From positions 3,658,001-3,722,000 of the forward strand of contig NZ_JBNDJK010000001.1 of NCBI RefSeq assembly GCF_050434925.1: a stretch of DNA of 64,000 bases, given 5' to 3'. The position numbers were made by a program, and so were the translations under genes. This DNA comes from Inquilinus ginsengisoli_B. Its GTDB lineage: Bacteria; Pseudomonadota; Alphaproteobacteria; DSM-16000; Inquilinaceae. The notes under the pieces were generated by a model. That model did not search any database. It had not been told where the DNA came from and saw only the letters and a program-made list of their open reading frames with translations. The stretch's first letter is position 1; the number at the start of each line of letters is the position of its first letter. This document shows positions 1 through 8,623 of the stretch, one piece after another.

Positions 1-2
1 CC

Positions 3-110
3 GGCTACGGCACGCCCGAGCATATCGCCGCGCTCGACCGGATCGGGATATGCGAGCATCACCGCCGATCGTTTGCCCCGGTGTTTCAGCGACTCGCCAT
101 AACCGGCTGA
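3..110 (+). CDS. rnhB: Ribonuclease HII, C-terminal end (partial)
   Basis: The window opens inside this gene; the last 35 codons and the TGA are visible. The frame reads GYGTPEHIAALDRIG and then HHRRSFAPV, which is the usual C-terminal block of RNase HII, the enzyme that cuts the RNA strand of RNA-DNA hybrids and removes misincorporated ribonucleotides. The neighbour 47 bases on is a CcrM-type methyltransferase, and an rnhB-ccrM pair is common in alphaproteobacteria. Only the tail is present, so the active site cannot be checked. Confidence 0.8.
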   Translation, partial: GYGTPEHIAALDRIGICEHHRRSFAPVFQRLAITG

Positions 111-146
111 TTCGAAGGGGTATTGACGCCGAGTCCTTCGCGACTC
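91..146. promoter_or_regulatory. Cluster of four GANTC sites upstream of ccrM
   Basis: Four GANTC sequences lie in 56 bases: GACTC at 91, GATTC at 109, GAGTC at 131 and GACTC at 142. GANTC is the site methylated by CcrM itself. The last two lie within 30 bases of the ccrM start codon. Such density suggests methylation-dependent control of the ccrM promoter (autoregulation, possibly through a GcrA-like protein), as known in Caulobacter. No clear CtrA box was seen here. Confidence 0.55.
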
Positions 147-157
147 ATCGTCGCCCT

Positions 158-1276
158 ATGAGCGAATCACCCATCATCACCGAGCGCCTGCCGCCGGGCT
201 GCCGGATCGTCCTCGGCGACTGCGTCTCGGCGATGCGGTCGCTGCCCGCCGGCTCGGTCGATTGCGTGTTCGCCGACCCACCCTACAATTTGCAGTTGGG
301 GGGCGAACTGCGTCGGCCGGATGAGAGCCGGGTCGACGGCGTCGATGCGGAATGGGACAAGTTCAGCGACCTCGCCACCTATGACCGTTTCACCCGCGAA
401 TGGCTCACGGCGGCGCGCCACGCGCTGAAGGACGACGGCACGCTGTGGGTGATCGGCACCTACCACAACATCTTCCGGGTCGGCGCCATCCTGCAGGATC
501 TCGGCTTCTGGATCCTGAACGACATCGTCTGGCGCAAGTCGAACCCGATGCCGAATTTCCGCGGCACCCGCTTCACCAACGCGCATGAGACGCTGATCTG
601 GGCCGCCAAGTCGCCGGACAGCCGCTACACCTTCAACTACGACGCGATGAAGGCGCTGAACGAGGAACTGCAGATGCGCAGCGACTGGACGCTGCCGATC
701 TGCAGCGGCGGCGAGCGGCTGAAGATCGACGGCCGCAAGGCGCATCCGACGCAGAAGCCGGAGGCCCTGCTGTGGCGCGTCCTGCTGTCCTCGACTCGGG
801 CGGGGGAGACCATCCTCGACCCGTTCTTCGGCAGCGGCACCACCGGCGCGGTGGCCAAGCGCCTCGGCCGCAAGTTCATCGGCGTCGAGCGCGAGGAGAC
901 CTATGCCCGCGTCGCCGCCCAGCGCATCGCGGCGATCGAATCGCCGGCCGACCCGAGCGTGCTCGACACCCTATCGAAGCGCCAGGCGCCGCGCGTGCCC
1001 TTCGGCTGGGTGCTGGAGCGCGGCATGCTGCGGCCGGGCGACCGGCTGTTCGACACCCAGCGCCGCTACGTCGCCAAGGTGCGGGCCGACGGCACGCTGA
1101 TCGCCAGCAACAGCGAGGGCGACCATGCCGGGTCGATCCACCGGGTCGGCGCGGCGCTGCAGGGCGCGCCCTCCTGCAACGGCTGGACCTTCTGGCACTA
1201 CGAGGCGCAGCGCGACCGTCTGGCCCCGATTGACTTGCTGCGCCAGAAGATCCGGGCCGAGATGGCGGTGCACTGA
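158..1276 (+). CDS. ccrM: CcrM-type adenine DNA methyltransferase (GANTC)
   Basis: A 372-residue beta-class N6-adenine methyltransferase. Motif IV DPPY is at residues 40-43 and the SAM-binding motif DPFFGSGT at about 221-228; this order (DPPY first) defines the beta class. After about residue 280 follows the extra C-terminal domain found in CcrM proteins, which takes part in GANTC recognition. An upstream in-frame ATG at 50 would overlap the rnhB tail and add a sequence with no family match, so the start at 158 (MSESPIITERL) is preferred; CcrM is usually about 358 residues. In alphaproteobacteria CcrM acts late in the cell cycle and controls transcription through methylation state. Specificity is inferred from the family. 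Confidence 0.9.
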   Translation: MSESPIITERLPPGCRIVLGDCVSAMRSLPAGSVDCVFADPPYNLQLGGELRRPDESRVDGVDAEWDKFSDLATYDRFTREWLTAARHALKDDGTLWVIGTYHNIFRVGAILQDLGFWILNDIVWRKSNPMPNFRGTRFTNAHETLIWAAKSPDSRYTFNYDAMKALNEELQMRSDWTLPICSGGERLKIDGRKAHPTQKPEALLWRVLLSSTRAGETILDPFFGSGTTGAVAKRLGRKFIGVEREETYARVAAQRIAAIESPADPSVLDTLSKRQAPRVPFGWVLERGMLRPGDRLFDTQRRYVAKVRADGTLIASNSEGDHAGSIHRVGAALQGAPSCNGWTFWHYEAQRDRLAPIDLLRQKIRAEMAVH

Positions 1277-1293
1277 GGCGCCGCCACTTCAGG

Positions 1294-2397
1294 TTATTCT
1301 GTCAACCGATTGTATTTCCTCAAGATATACCGAAGCCGTTCATGCGGGATGGCATGCAGCGTGTTGCCGTCGCGGCCGGTCATGGTCTCGGCCGCGACCA
1401 GGGCGTTGATGATCGCCTCCTCGGTTGCCTGGGCCGCGGCCTCGATCAGCCCGTCCATGGCGTCGTTCGGCAGCACCTGCACCAGCCGGCTGTCCCTGCG
1501 GCTGAAGGCGCCGGGATTGGCCGTTGAGAAGGCCAGGAAGATGTCGCCGCTGCCATTGGCGCCATAGCCGCCGGTGCGGGCGATGCCGATCGGCGCCCGC
1601 CGGGCCAGGCGCTTCAACTGATGCGGCAGCAGCGGCGCATCGGTGGCGATCACCACGATGATCGAGCCGGTGTCGCGGTCCCAGGACAGGTCAGGCAGCA
1701 GGTCGGGGATCTCGCGCCCGACCGGCACGCCGGCGATCATCAGGTTCTTGCGTCGGCCGAAATTGCCCTGCACCAGCACGCCGACCGTGTGGCCGCCCTC
1801 CTCGGGTGAGAGCCGACGCGAGGCGGTGCCGGTACCACCCTTGAATCCGAACAGCGACATGCCGGTGCCACCGCCGACATTGCCCTCCGCCACCGGGCCT
1901 GGCCGGGCGCCGTCCAGGGCCTCGACCACATGCTGCGCCGTGACGTGGAAGCCGTTGATGTCGCTCAGGGTCCCGTCATACGTCTCCGCCACCACCGGCA
2001 GGCACCAATAGAGGTCGTTGGCCAGGGGCGCCACCAGGCCGTTTCGGCCCTGCCAGCCGATCACGGCGTCGCGCACGGTGCCGACACTGTGGCTGTTGGT
2101 GATCATCAACGGCCCTTCGAGGAAACCGGATTCCTCGATCCAGATCGTGCCGGTCATCTCGCCATTGCCATTCAGCACGGCGGTGCCGGCGAAGACTGGG
2201 TCGAAGACGCGGCCGCGCGGCAGGATGGCGGTGACGCCGGTGCGCGCCGGCCCACGCCCGATCTCCAGCTTGCCGTCGCCGGTAACGATTGTGGCGAACC
2301 CGATCTCGATCCCGGCGATGTCGGTGATGGCGTTGAGCGGGCCGGGCTCACCGTCGAAGGGGATGCCCAGCTCCCGGGCCCGCGGCTTTTGCGTCAT
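1294..2397 (-). CDS. P1 family peptidase (DmpA/BapA-like aminopeptidase)
   Basis: A 367-residue member of the S58/P1 family, self-processing Ntn-type aminopeptidases such as DmpA (L-aminopeptidase/D-esterase) and beta-aminopeptidases. The frame shows conserved blocks NVGGGTGMSLFGFKGGTG (173-190), a likely autocleavage site G244-S245 inside DTGSIIVVIATDAPL, and GSGDIFLAFST near 284. Ser245 would become the N-terminal nucleophile of the beta chain; DmpA has Ser250 at the matching place. No signal peptide is seen, so it is probably cytoplasmic. It is convergent with ccrM and stands alone. The substrate (D-amino acid, beta-peptide or other amide) cannot be read from sequence. Confidence 0.85.
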   Translation of the reverse strand: MTQKPRARELGIPFDGEPGPLNAITDIAGIEIGFATIVTGDGKLEIGRGPARTGVTAILPRGRVFDPVFAGTAVLNGNGEMTGTIWIEESGFLEGPLMITNSHSVGTVRDAVIGWQGRNGLVAPLANDLYWCLPVVAETYDGTLSDINGFHVTAQHVVEALDGARPGPVAEGNVGGGTGMSLFGFKGGTGTASRRLSPEEGGHTVGVLVQGNFGRRKNLMIAGVPVGREIPDLLPDLSWDRDTGSIIVVIATDAPLLPHQLKRLARRAPIGIARTGGYGANGSGDIFLAFSTANPGAFSRRDSRLVQVLPNDAMDGLIEAAAQATEEAIINALVAAETMTGRDGNTLHAIPHERLRYILRKYNRLTE

Positions 2398-2472
2398 CGT
2401 CGGCTCCTCGGCTGCGTCGTCCTTCGGGCTAGCGCGGCGGGGCTGGTCTGTCCATGCCGGTCAGGCCGGCCG

Positions 2473-2811
2473 CTACCGGACCAGCCGCTTCGGCGCCACC
2501 TCGCGCCAGGCCTCGGCGACCAGCGCCGCCATCTGCTCGTCATCGACCGCGGACAGCGTGACGAAGGTCCAGACCAGCCGGCCCCAGCGCGCCGGGGTGA
2601 AAGCCTCGGGTCGAGCCGTGAACAGCATCTCCTGATGGTCTTGCGGCAGCTTCAGCACCGCCCGGCGCTCCGCCGGGCGCAGCACGGCGAAGATCCTGCC
2701 GCCGACCCTGAAGGACGGCCGCTCCCAATGCGCCTCTTCGGTCACTTCCGGCAGGGCCAGCGCGGCCCGCCGGACCGTTTCCTCATCCGCCACCTCAGGC
2801 CTCCCTCCCAT
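2473..2811 (-). CDS. MmcQ/YjbR family DNA-binding-like protein
   Basis: A 112-residue protein of the MmcQ/YjbR family (CyaY-like fold). Typical are the start with ALALPEVTEEAHWERPSFRVGGRIFAVL and the later block AVLKLPQDHQEMLFTARPEAFTPA..WGRLVWTFVTL. The family is widespread and called DNA-binding-like, but the role is unknown. It is followed on the same strand by the P1 peptidase 75 bases on and may be co-transcribed with it. Confidence 0.8.
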   Translation of the reverse strand: MGGRPEVADEETVRRAALALPEVTEEAHWERPSFRVGGRIFAVLRPAERRAVLKLPQDHQEMLFTARPEAFTPARWGRLVWTFVTLSAVDDEQMAALVAEAWREVAPKRLVR

Positions 2812-2962
2812 GCTGCCGCAAGGATGCGCGCCTGTGTCCTGGTTTGCCGGAAGAATTTTTGCGGGTTATGCTGCCGGCCTCACACAGCAGGAGAGGCCCC
2901 GATGGATCGCAGCACGGACCGGCACTTCACCCGCCCCGTCACGCTGCCTCCGTCGAGCCGCC

Positions 2963-4555
2963 ATGCCTCTCCTTGCCGCCGAGTCGCTGTCCCACCACAC
3001 CCCTGACCATCGCCCGCTGTTCGAGGACCTGACGATCGCCTTCGGGGCGGAGCGGACGGGCCTCGTCGGCCGAAACGGCGTCGGCAAGTCGACGCTGCTG
3101 CGCCTGCTGCTGGGCGAGATCCCGCCGCAATCCGGCCGGATCCTGCGCCAGGGCCGCATCGGCCTGCTGCCCCAGGCCGTCCGGGTCCTGCCCGGCATGA
3201 CCGCCGCCGACGCGCTCGGCATCGCCCCGACCCTGGCCCGGCTCGACCGGCTGCTGGCGGGGGAGGGCGACGAGGAGGACCTTGCCGCCGCCGACTGGAC
3301 GGTGGAGGAGCGCGCGGCCGCGGCGCTGCCCAGGCTGGGCCTGCCCGCCGACCTCGACCTGCGCCGGCCGCTCGGCACCCTGAGCGGCGGCGAGGTCACC
3401 CGCCTGGCCCTGGCCGGGCTGCTGGTCGACCCGCCGGACATGCTGGTGCTGGACGAGCCGACCAACAACCTCGACGCCGATGGCCGCGATGCCGTCTGCG
3501 CCGTGCTGGAAAGCTGGCGCGGCGGTGCCCTGGTGGTCAGCCATGACCGCGGGGTGCTGCGCGGGATGGACCGGATCGTCGAGCTCTCCAGCCTCGGCGC
3601 CCGCAGCTACGGCGGAAACTGGGACGACTATCGGGCCCGACGCGAGGCCGACGCCCAGGCGGCGCAACGCGGCCTGTCGCAGGCCGAGCAGGAGGTGGCG
3701 CGGCTGGCGCGGGAGCGGCAAGCGGCCGTGGAGCGCAAGGCCCGAAGCGATTCCCGCGGCCGGAAATCCCGTGCCGGTGGCGGCCAGGCCAAGATCCTGC
3801 TGGACTTCAAGAAGGAGCAGGCCGGGCAGAGCCAGGGGCGCCAGACTGCCCTGCGCGACCGCCGGGAGGAGGGGGCAGAGGTGGCGCTCGCCGAGGCGCG
3901 GGCCGCGGTCGAGCGGACCGAGATGCTGGCGGCGTCGCTGCCATCGACCGGGCTGGCTGCCGGCACCTCCGTCCTCGCCTTCGAGCATGTCTCCTGGACG
4001 CCGTCAGGCACGGGCCGGGCGGTGCTGCGCGATCTGTCGTTCGCCCTGACCGGGCCGGAGCGGGTGGCGGTGACCGGGCCGAACGGCGCCGGCAAGTCGA
4101 CCCTGCTGCGCCTCGCGGCCGGAGAGATGGAGCCGGATGAGGGCCGGGTCCGCCGCTTCGGCGGCGGCATCGTCATGCTTGACCAGAGGGCCGGCGGGCT
4201 ACGGCCGGAGCGCACCATCCTGGAGAATTTCCGGGCGATGCACCCGGACGCCAACGACAATGCCTGCCGGGCGGCGCTGGCGCGCTTCCTGTTCCGGGCT
4301 GACGCGGCGCTGCGCCCGGTCGGCGACCTCAGCGGCGGCGAGACGCTGCGGGCGGCGCTGGCCTGCGTGCTGGACGGGCCGCGGCCGCCGCGGCTGCTGA
4401 TCCTGGACGAGCCGACCAACCATCTCGACCTCGACTCGATCGCGGCGATCGAGCGGGCGGTGGCCGGCTATGACGGCGCGCTGCTGGTGGCCAGCCACGA
4501 CCCGGACTTCCTCGCCGCCGTCGGCATCGGCCGGGTCGTCGCATTGGACAAATGA
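2963..4555 (+). CDS. ABC-F family ATPase (ribosome-associated type)
   Basis: A 530-residue protein with two ABC cassettes in one chain and no membrane domain, the layout of ABC-F proteins that act on the ribosome (translation factors or resistance proteins). Walker A motifs are GRNGVGKST at 36-44 and GPNGAGKST at about 372-380. Signature plus Walker B are LSGGE..RLALAGLLVDPPDMLVLDEPTNNLD in the first half and LSGGETLRAALAC with LILDEPTNHLD in the second. The charged linker between them (QAEQEVARLARERQAAVERKAR) fits the coiled P-site tip region. The frame stays open upstream to 2810, but family similarity begins at ATG 2963. It ends at a hairpin shared with cysK. The exact ABC-F subfamily is not assigned. 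Confidence 0.85.
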   Translation: MPLLAAESLSHHTPDHRPLFEDLTIAFGAERTGLVGRNGVGKSTLLRLLLGEIPPQSGRILRQGRIGLLPQAVRVLPGMTAADALGIAPTLARLDRLLAGEGDEEDLAAADWTVEERAAAALPRLGLPADLDLRRPLGTLSGGEVTRLALAGLLVDPPDMLVLDEPTNNLDADGRDAVCAVLESWRGGALVVSHDRGVLRGMDRIVELSSLGARSYGGNWDDYRARREADAQAAQRGLSQAEQEVARLARERQAAVERKARSDSRGRKSRAGGGQAKILLDFKKEQAGQSQGRQTALRDRREEGAEVALAEARAAVERTEMLAASLPSTGLAAGTSVLAFEHVSWTPSGTGRAVLRDLSFALTGPERVAVTGPNGAGKSTLLRLAAGEMEPDEGRVRRFGGGIVMLDQRAGGLRPERTILENFRAMHPDANDNACRAALARFLFRADAALRPVGDLSGGETLRAALACVLDGPRPPRLLILDEPTNHLDLDSIAAIERAVAGYDGALLVASHDPDFLAAVGIGRVVALDK

Positions 4556-4557
4556 AA

Positions 4558-4580
4558 AGCGGGCCCGAAGGCCCGCTTCC
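4558..4580. terminator. Bidirectional intrinsic terminator between ABC-F gene and cysK
   Basis: Hairpin with stem AGCGGGCC and GGCCCGCT and a short CGAA loop, preceded by A residues on one side and followed by TTCC on the other. It starts three bases after the ABC-F stop and lies 26 bases from the cysK stop on the opposite strand, so it can end both transcripts. Confidence 0.7.
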
Positions 4581-4605
4581 CCCGCACGCACTGAGAAGGC
4601 GGAGC

Positions 4606-5580
<975 letters not shown>

Positions 5581-5670
5581 ATTACTCTCCAGGAGCGTAA
5601 ATAGGTTGATCGACATTTATACGCGCCGACCCTGGGGAAGGCCAGCCGCTCGGATCAACCCGGGCGGAAC

Positions 5671-6129
5671 TCAGATCGAGAAGTCGACGGGGGCAGCCCG
5701 CTCGCGCGGGATGCCTTTCTCGCGGGCCTGGTTGGCCAGATCCTCGATGCTCAGGGCGTCGAGCCTCTTGACCGCCTCCTCCTGGAGCTCGGCCCAGAGC
5801 GGACGGACGACCTCCTGGCCCAGCCGGGATCCCGGCGGCAGCGCCTCCTCGTCATCGGCCGCGGTCTCCAGCGACCGGATGGCGCGGACGATCTCGCCGA
5901 CGGTGATCCGCCGGCGTTCCCGCGCCAGGCGATAGCCGCCGCGCGGCCCGCGCACCCCGGTCAGGATGTCGACCCGGACCAGCTGCTGCAGCACCTGCTC
6001 CAGATACCGGCGCGGGATGCCCTGGCGTTTGGTGATCTCGGCGCTCTGCACCGGGGTGTCGACGGCGTTGTAGGCGATGTCGAGCACCGCTTCGATCGCG
6101 AACAGCATCTTCTTCGGCAGGCGGAACAT
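5671..6129 (-). CDS. Rrf2 family transcriptional regulator (CymR-like, no cysteines)
   Basis: A 152-residue Rrf2 regulator with an N-terminal winged helix: MFRLPKKMLFAIEAVLDIAYNA, then the recognition region GIPRRYLEQVLQQLVRVDILTGVRGPRGGYRLAR. The chain contains no cysteine, so it cannot bind an Fe-S cluster as IscR does. That makes it more like CymR, which senses cysteine status through complex formation with CysK. The next gene downstream is cysK. It starts three bases after dut ends and is probably in the coaBC-dut operon. Confidence 0.85.
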   Translation of the reverse strand: MFRLPKKMLFAIEAVLDIAYNAVDTPVQSAEITKRQGIPRRYLEQVLQQLVRVDILTGVRGPRGGYRLARERRRITVGEIVRAIRSLETAADDEEALPPGSRLGQEVVRPLWAELQEEAVKRLDALSIEDLANQAREKGIPRERAAPVDFSI

Positions 6130-6132
6130 CCG

Positions 6133-6591
6133 TCAGGCTCCCGTTCCGGTGGATCCATAGCCGCCCGTGCCGCGGGCAGTGGCGTCGAGGCTCGGCCGCT
6201 CGTCCCAGGCCACGGTCGCGTGGCGGGCCACGACCATCTGGGCGATGCGCATGCCTCGGGTGATGGCGACCGGCTCGTCGCCATGGTTGATCAGCACCAC
6301 GCCGATCTCGCCCCGGTAGTCGGAATCGATCGTGCCGGGCGCGTTGACGATGGTGATGCCGTGCTTGAGGGCGAGGCCGGAGCGCGGGCGCACCTGCGCC
6401 TCCCAGCCGCCCGGCAGGGCGATGGCGATGCCGGTCGGGATCAGCGCCCGGCGGCCGGGCGCCACCGTCACCGGCTCTGTCACCGCCGCGAGCAGGTCCA
6501 GCCCGGCCGATTGCGCGGTGGCGGCGGCGGGCAGGGGCAGGTCGGCGCCATGCGGCAGTCGGGTGACGGCAATGGAAACGGCTTCGGTCAT
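6133..6591 (-). CDS. dut: dUTP diphosphatase (dUTPase)
   Basis: A 152-residue trimeric dUTPase that hydrolyses dUTP to dUMP and PPi, keeping uracil out of DNA and feeding dTMP synthesis. All the family motifs are visible: AGLDLLAA (motif 1), RPRSGLA (motif 2), GTIDSDYRGEIGVVL (motif 3, with the catalytic Asp), RIAQMVV (motif 4) and GTGGYGSTG at the C-terminus (motif 5). It follows coaBC by 10 bases, the usual bacterial gene pair. Confidence 0.95.
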   Translation of the reverse strand: MTEAVSIAVTRLPHGADLPLPAAATAQSAGLDLLAAVTEPVTVAPGRRALIPTGIAIALPGGWEAQVRPRSGLALKHGITIVNAPGTIDSDYRGEIGVVLINHGDEPVAITRGMRIAQMVVARHATVAWDERPSLDATARGTGGYGSTGTGA

Positions 6592-6601
6592 CGGCTCGGG
6601 A

Positions 6602-7831
6602 TCAGCCTTTCTCGAAATGGCGGGCGATCGCGCCGGCCAGGCGGGTGCCGATATCGGCCTTGGTCAGCCGCGGCCAGGTCTGGGCGCCCTCGGCGGTGAT
6701 CAGATGCAGGATGTTCGAATCGCCGCCGAAGGCCTGGGTGCCGGGAGACACGTCATTGGCGAGGATCCAGTCGCAGCCCTTGCGGGCGCGCTTGGCCTGG
6801 GCGTGGGCGATCACGTTCTCGGTCTCGGCGGCGAAGCCGACCACCAGGGCCGGCCGGTCGGGGCCGGGGGCGCTCAACGTCGCCAGGATGTCGGGGTTCT
6901 CGGCCAGGGCCAGGGCCGGCGGCCCGCCGGCGCCCTTCTTGATCTTCCGGCCGGAGGGCGTGGCGACGCGCCAGTCGGCCACGGCGGCCGCGCAGACCGC
7001 GGCATCGGCGGGCAGGGCGGCGCGGCAGGCGGCCAGCATCTCGTCCGCCGTCTCGATCGGCACCAATGTGACGCCGTGCGGCGCCGGCTCGTGCGTCGGG
7101 CCGGTCACCAGCGTCACCCGCGCCCCGGCCTGGCGCAGCGCCGCGGCGATGGCGTGGCCCTGCTTGCCGGAGGAGCGGTTGGCGATGTAGCGCACCGGGT
7201 CGATCGGCTCATGCGTCGGGCCGCTGGTGACGATGACGTGGCGGTCCTGCAGCGGTCCGCCGGTGCCGAAGCGGTCGAATTCGGTGAAATAGGCCTCGAC
7301 GGCGGCGACGATCTCCAGCGGCTCGGCCATCCGGCCGAAGCCGAACTCGCCGCAGGCCATCTCGCCTTGGTTCGGGCCGACCAGGCGCACCTCGCGGCGC
7401 TGCAGCAGCGCCAGGTTGTCGCGGGTGGCCGGGTGGTCCCACATCCGGACATTCATCGCCGGCGCCACCAGCACCGGCTTGTCGGTGGCCAGGAGGGCGG
7501 TGGTGGCCAGGTCGTCGGCCAGGCCGGCCGCCATCCGGGCCAGGATGTTCGCCGTGGCCGGAGCCACCACAAGCAGGTCGGCGTCGCGCGACAGCCGGAT
7601 ATGGCCCATCTCGGATTCGTCGGTCAGCGAGAACAGCGCGCCATAGACCTTGTCCTCGGTCAGGGCCGAGACGGCGAGGGGGGTGACGAACTCGGTCGCG
7701 GATTGGGTCAGGATGCAGCGCACCCGCGCGCCGCGCTCACGCAGGCGCCGGATCAGATCCAGCGACTTGTAGGCGGCGATGCCGCCGGCGATGACCAGCA
7801 GGATGCGGCGGTCACGCAGCGTCAGCGTCAC
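6602..7831 (-). CDS. coaBC: Bifunctional phosphopantothenoylcysteine decarboxylase / ligase
   Basis: A 409-residue fusion for two steps of coenzyme A synthesis. The N-terminal CoaC half (about 1-190) is an FMN flavoprotein: RILLVIAGGIAAYKSLDLIRRLR, then VAPATANILARMAAGLADDLATT and the substrate motif PAMNVRMW. The C-terminal CoaB half has VTSGPTHEPIDPVRYIANRSSGKQG, the nucleotide-binding block, and the lysine cluster KIKKG near residue 290. It heads the leftward coaBC-dut-rrf2-cysK run. In many alphaproteobacteria ubiB lies directly upstream; here a toxin-antitoxin pair takes that place. Confidence 0.95.
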   Translation of the reverse strand: MTLTLRDRRILLVIAGGIAAYKSLDLIRRLRERGARVRCILTQSATEFVTPLAVSALTEDKVYGALFSLTDESEMGHIRLSRDADLLVVAPATANILARMAAGLADDLATTALLATDKPVLVAPAMNVRMWDHPATRDNLALLQRREVRLVGPNQGEMACGEFGFGRMAEPLEIVAAVEAYFTEFDRFGTGGPLQDRHVIVTSGPTHEPIDPVRYIANRSSGKQGHAIAAALRQAGARVTLVTGPTHEPAPHGVTLVPIETADEMLAACRAALPADAAVCAAAVADWRVATPSGRKIKKGAGGPPALALAENPDILATLSAPGPDRPALVVGFAAETENVIAHAQAKRARKGCDWILANDVSPGTQAFGGDSNILHLITAEGAQTWPRLTKADIGTRLAGAIARHFEKG

Positions 7832-7957
7832 GGCAGGTCCCCAGGGGCGGCAGAGGGCGAACTACATCGCATGAATGTTCTTTAGGGCGCTCAGCCGGAT
7901 TCGGCAAGCCCTACAATCGCCGCTTGCGACGAAATGCGCGACAGGGGGAGTGAAATA

Positions 7958-8275
7958 CTAGCCGAAGCCCCGGTTCATCATCCAGTCCACAGCGGCGATA
8001 ATGGCGTCGCTCTCGTACACGAGATTCGTCACCAGCGGCCCCAGGCGATCCGTCGGAACAGCCAGGAGATCCAATGTCATCAGAGAACAGGATTGGCCTT
8101 CGATCTCGAACACGGGGTGCAACTGCCCGCTTCCAGGAGAACGGCGTGCGGTTCGAGCCAGTGGGATGACGACGCGGCGATCTGATTCTCGGAAGAGGCT
8201 GGACTGCAGGATGACCAGATAGGGATATCCGGCTCTCGTCGTTCCCAGATTCCGATGCACATCGAATTGCCGCAT
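7958..8275 (-). CDS. ccdB: CcdB-family toxin (gyrase poison)
   Basis: A 105-residue protein matching CcdB along its whole length: MRQFDVHRNLGTTRAGYPYLVILQS, then RRVVIPLAR, LHPVFEIEGQSCSLMTLDLLAVP and a C-terminal helix ending AIIAAVDWMMNRGFG. CcdB poisons DNA gyrase through its C-terminal residues; here the final residues (NRGFG) differ from the F-plasmid WGI end, so activity is not certain. It starts 6 bases after ccdA, the usual antitoxin-toxin order. Base composition is visibly lower in GC than the flanking ubiE and coaBC, which points to acquisition by transfer. Confidence 0.85.
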   Translation of the reverse strand: MRQFDVHRNLGTTRAGYPYLVILQSSLFRESDRRVVIPLARTARRSPGSGQLHPVFEIEGQSCSLMTLDLLAVPTDRLGPLVTNLVYESDAIIAAVDWMMNRGFG

Positions 8276-8281
8276 CGATGT

Positions 8282-8527
8282 TCAGATTTCGCAATATTCG
8301 TCCGCGGGCGTCCCGAATTGGGCCCTATGCTCGTTCCAGAACCTCATCAAGGCATCGGTCTCCTCTTGAATCCGACGGCGCTCGGCCTGTTCGACGGCGG
8401 TGAGGAGACCGGCTTCGGCGGCAGCGGAGACATTGATCCCCATGGCCTTCGCCCGGGCCACGAGATCGCTGTTCATGCTGCAGTTGACGGGCTTCTTCGG
8501 AGCGTCTTCGCGATAGCGGGTGAGCAT
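8282..8527 (-). CDS. ccdA: CcdA-family antitoxin
   Basis: An 81-residue antitoxin with a CcdA-type ribbon-helix-helix N-terminus (KKPVNCSMNSDLVARAKAMGINVSAAAEAGL) and an acidic C-terminal arm (RFWNEHRAQFGTPADEYCEI) that would wrap the toxin. The ATG at 8527 is chosen over an in-frame ATG at 8590 because a GAAGAG ribosome site precedes it and the longer version would translate through a perfect palindrome that looks like its operator. CcdA-CcdB complexes normally repress their own promoter. Confidence 0.85.
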   Translation of the reverse strand: MLTRYREDAPKKPVNCSMNSDLVARAKAMGINVSAAAEAGLLTAVEQAERRRIQEETDALMRFWNEHRAQFGTPADEYCEI

Positions 8528-8543
8528 CTCTTCATCCGTTCGA

Positions 8544-8573
8544 TGCGCATAAGATGTGTGAAGTTTATGCGCA
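8544..8573. promoter_or_regulatory. Inverted repeat, likely CcdAB operator
   Basis: Perfect 9-bp arms, TGCGCATAA at 8544-8552 and TTATGCGCA at 8565-8573, with a 12-base spacer, so the arm centres are two helical turns (21 bp) apart. It lies 17 bases upstream of the ccdA start. This is the expected place for autoregulation by a ribbon-helix-helix antitoxin. Function is inferred from position and symmetry. Confidence 0.6.
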
Positions 8574-8623
8574 GTCCTGGGCCGATGCAATCATCGGGGA
8601 CCTGCATCCCCGATCCGGAGCTT

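Noticed and set aside
1930..3006. 358-residue open frame on the plus strand
   Set aside because: It runs antisense to the P1 peptidase and MmcQ-like genes, has shadow composition rich in Gly, Arg, His and Asp, and no recognisable domain.
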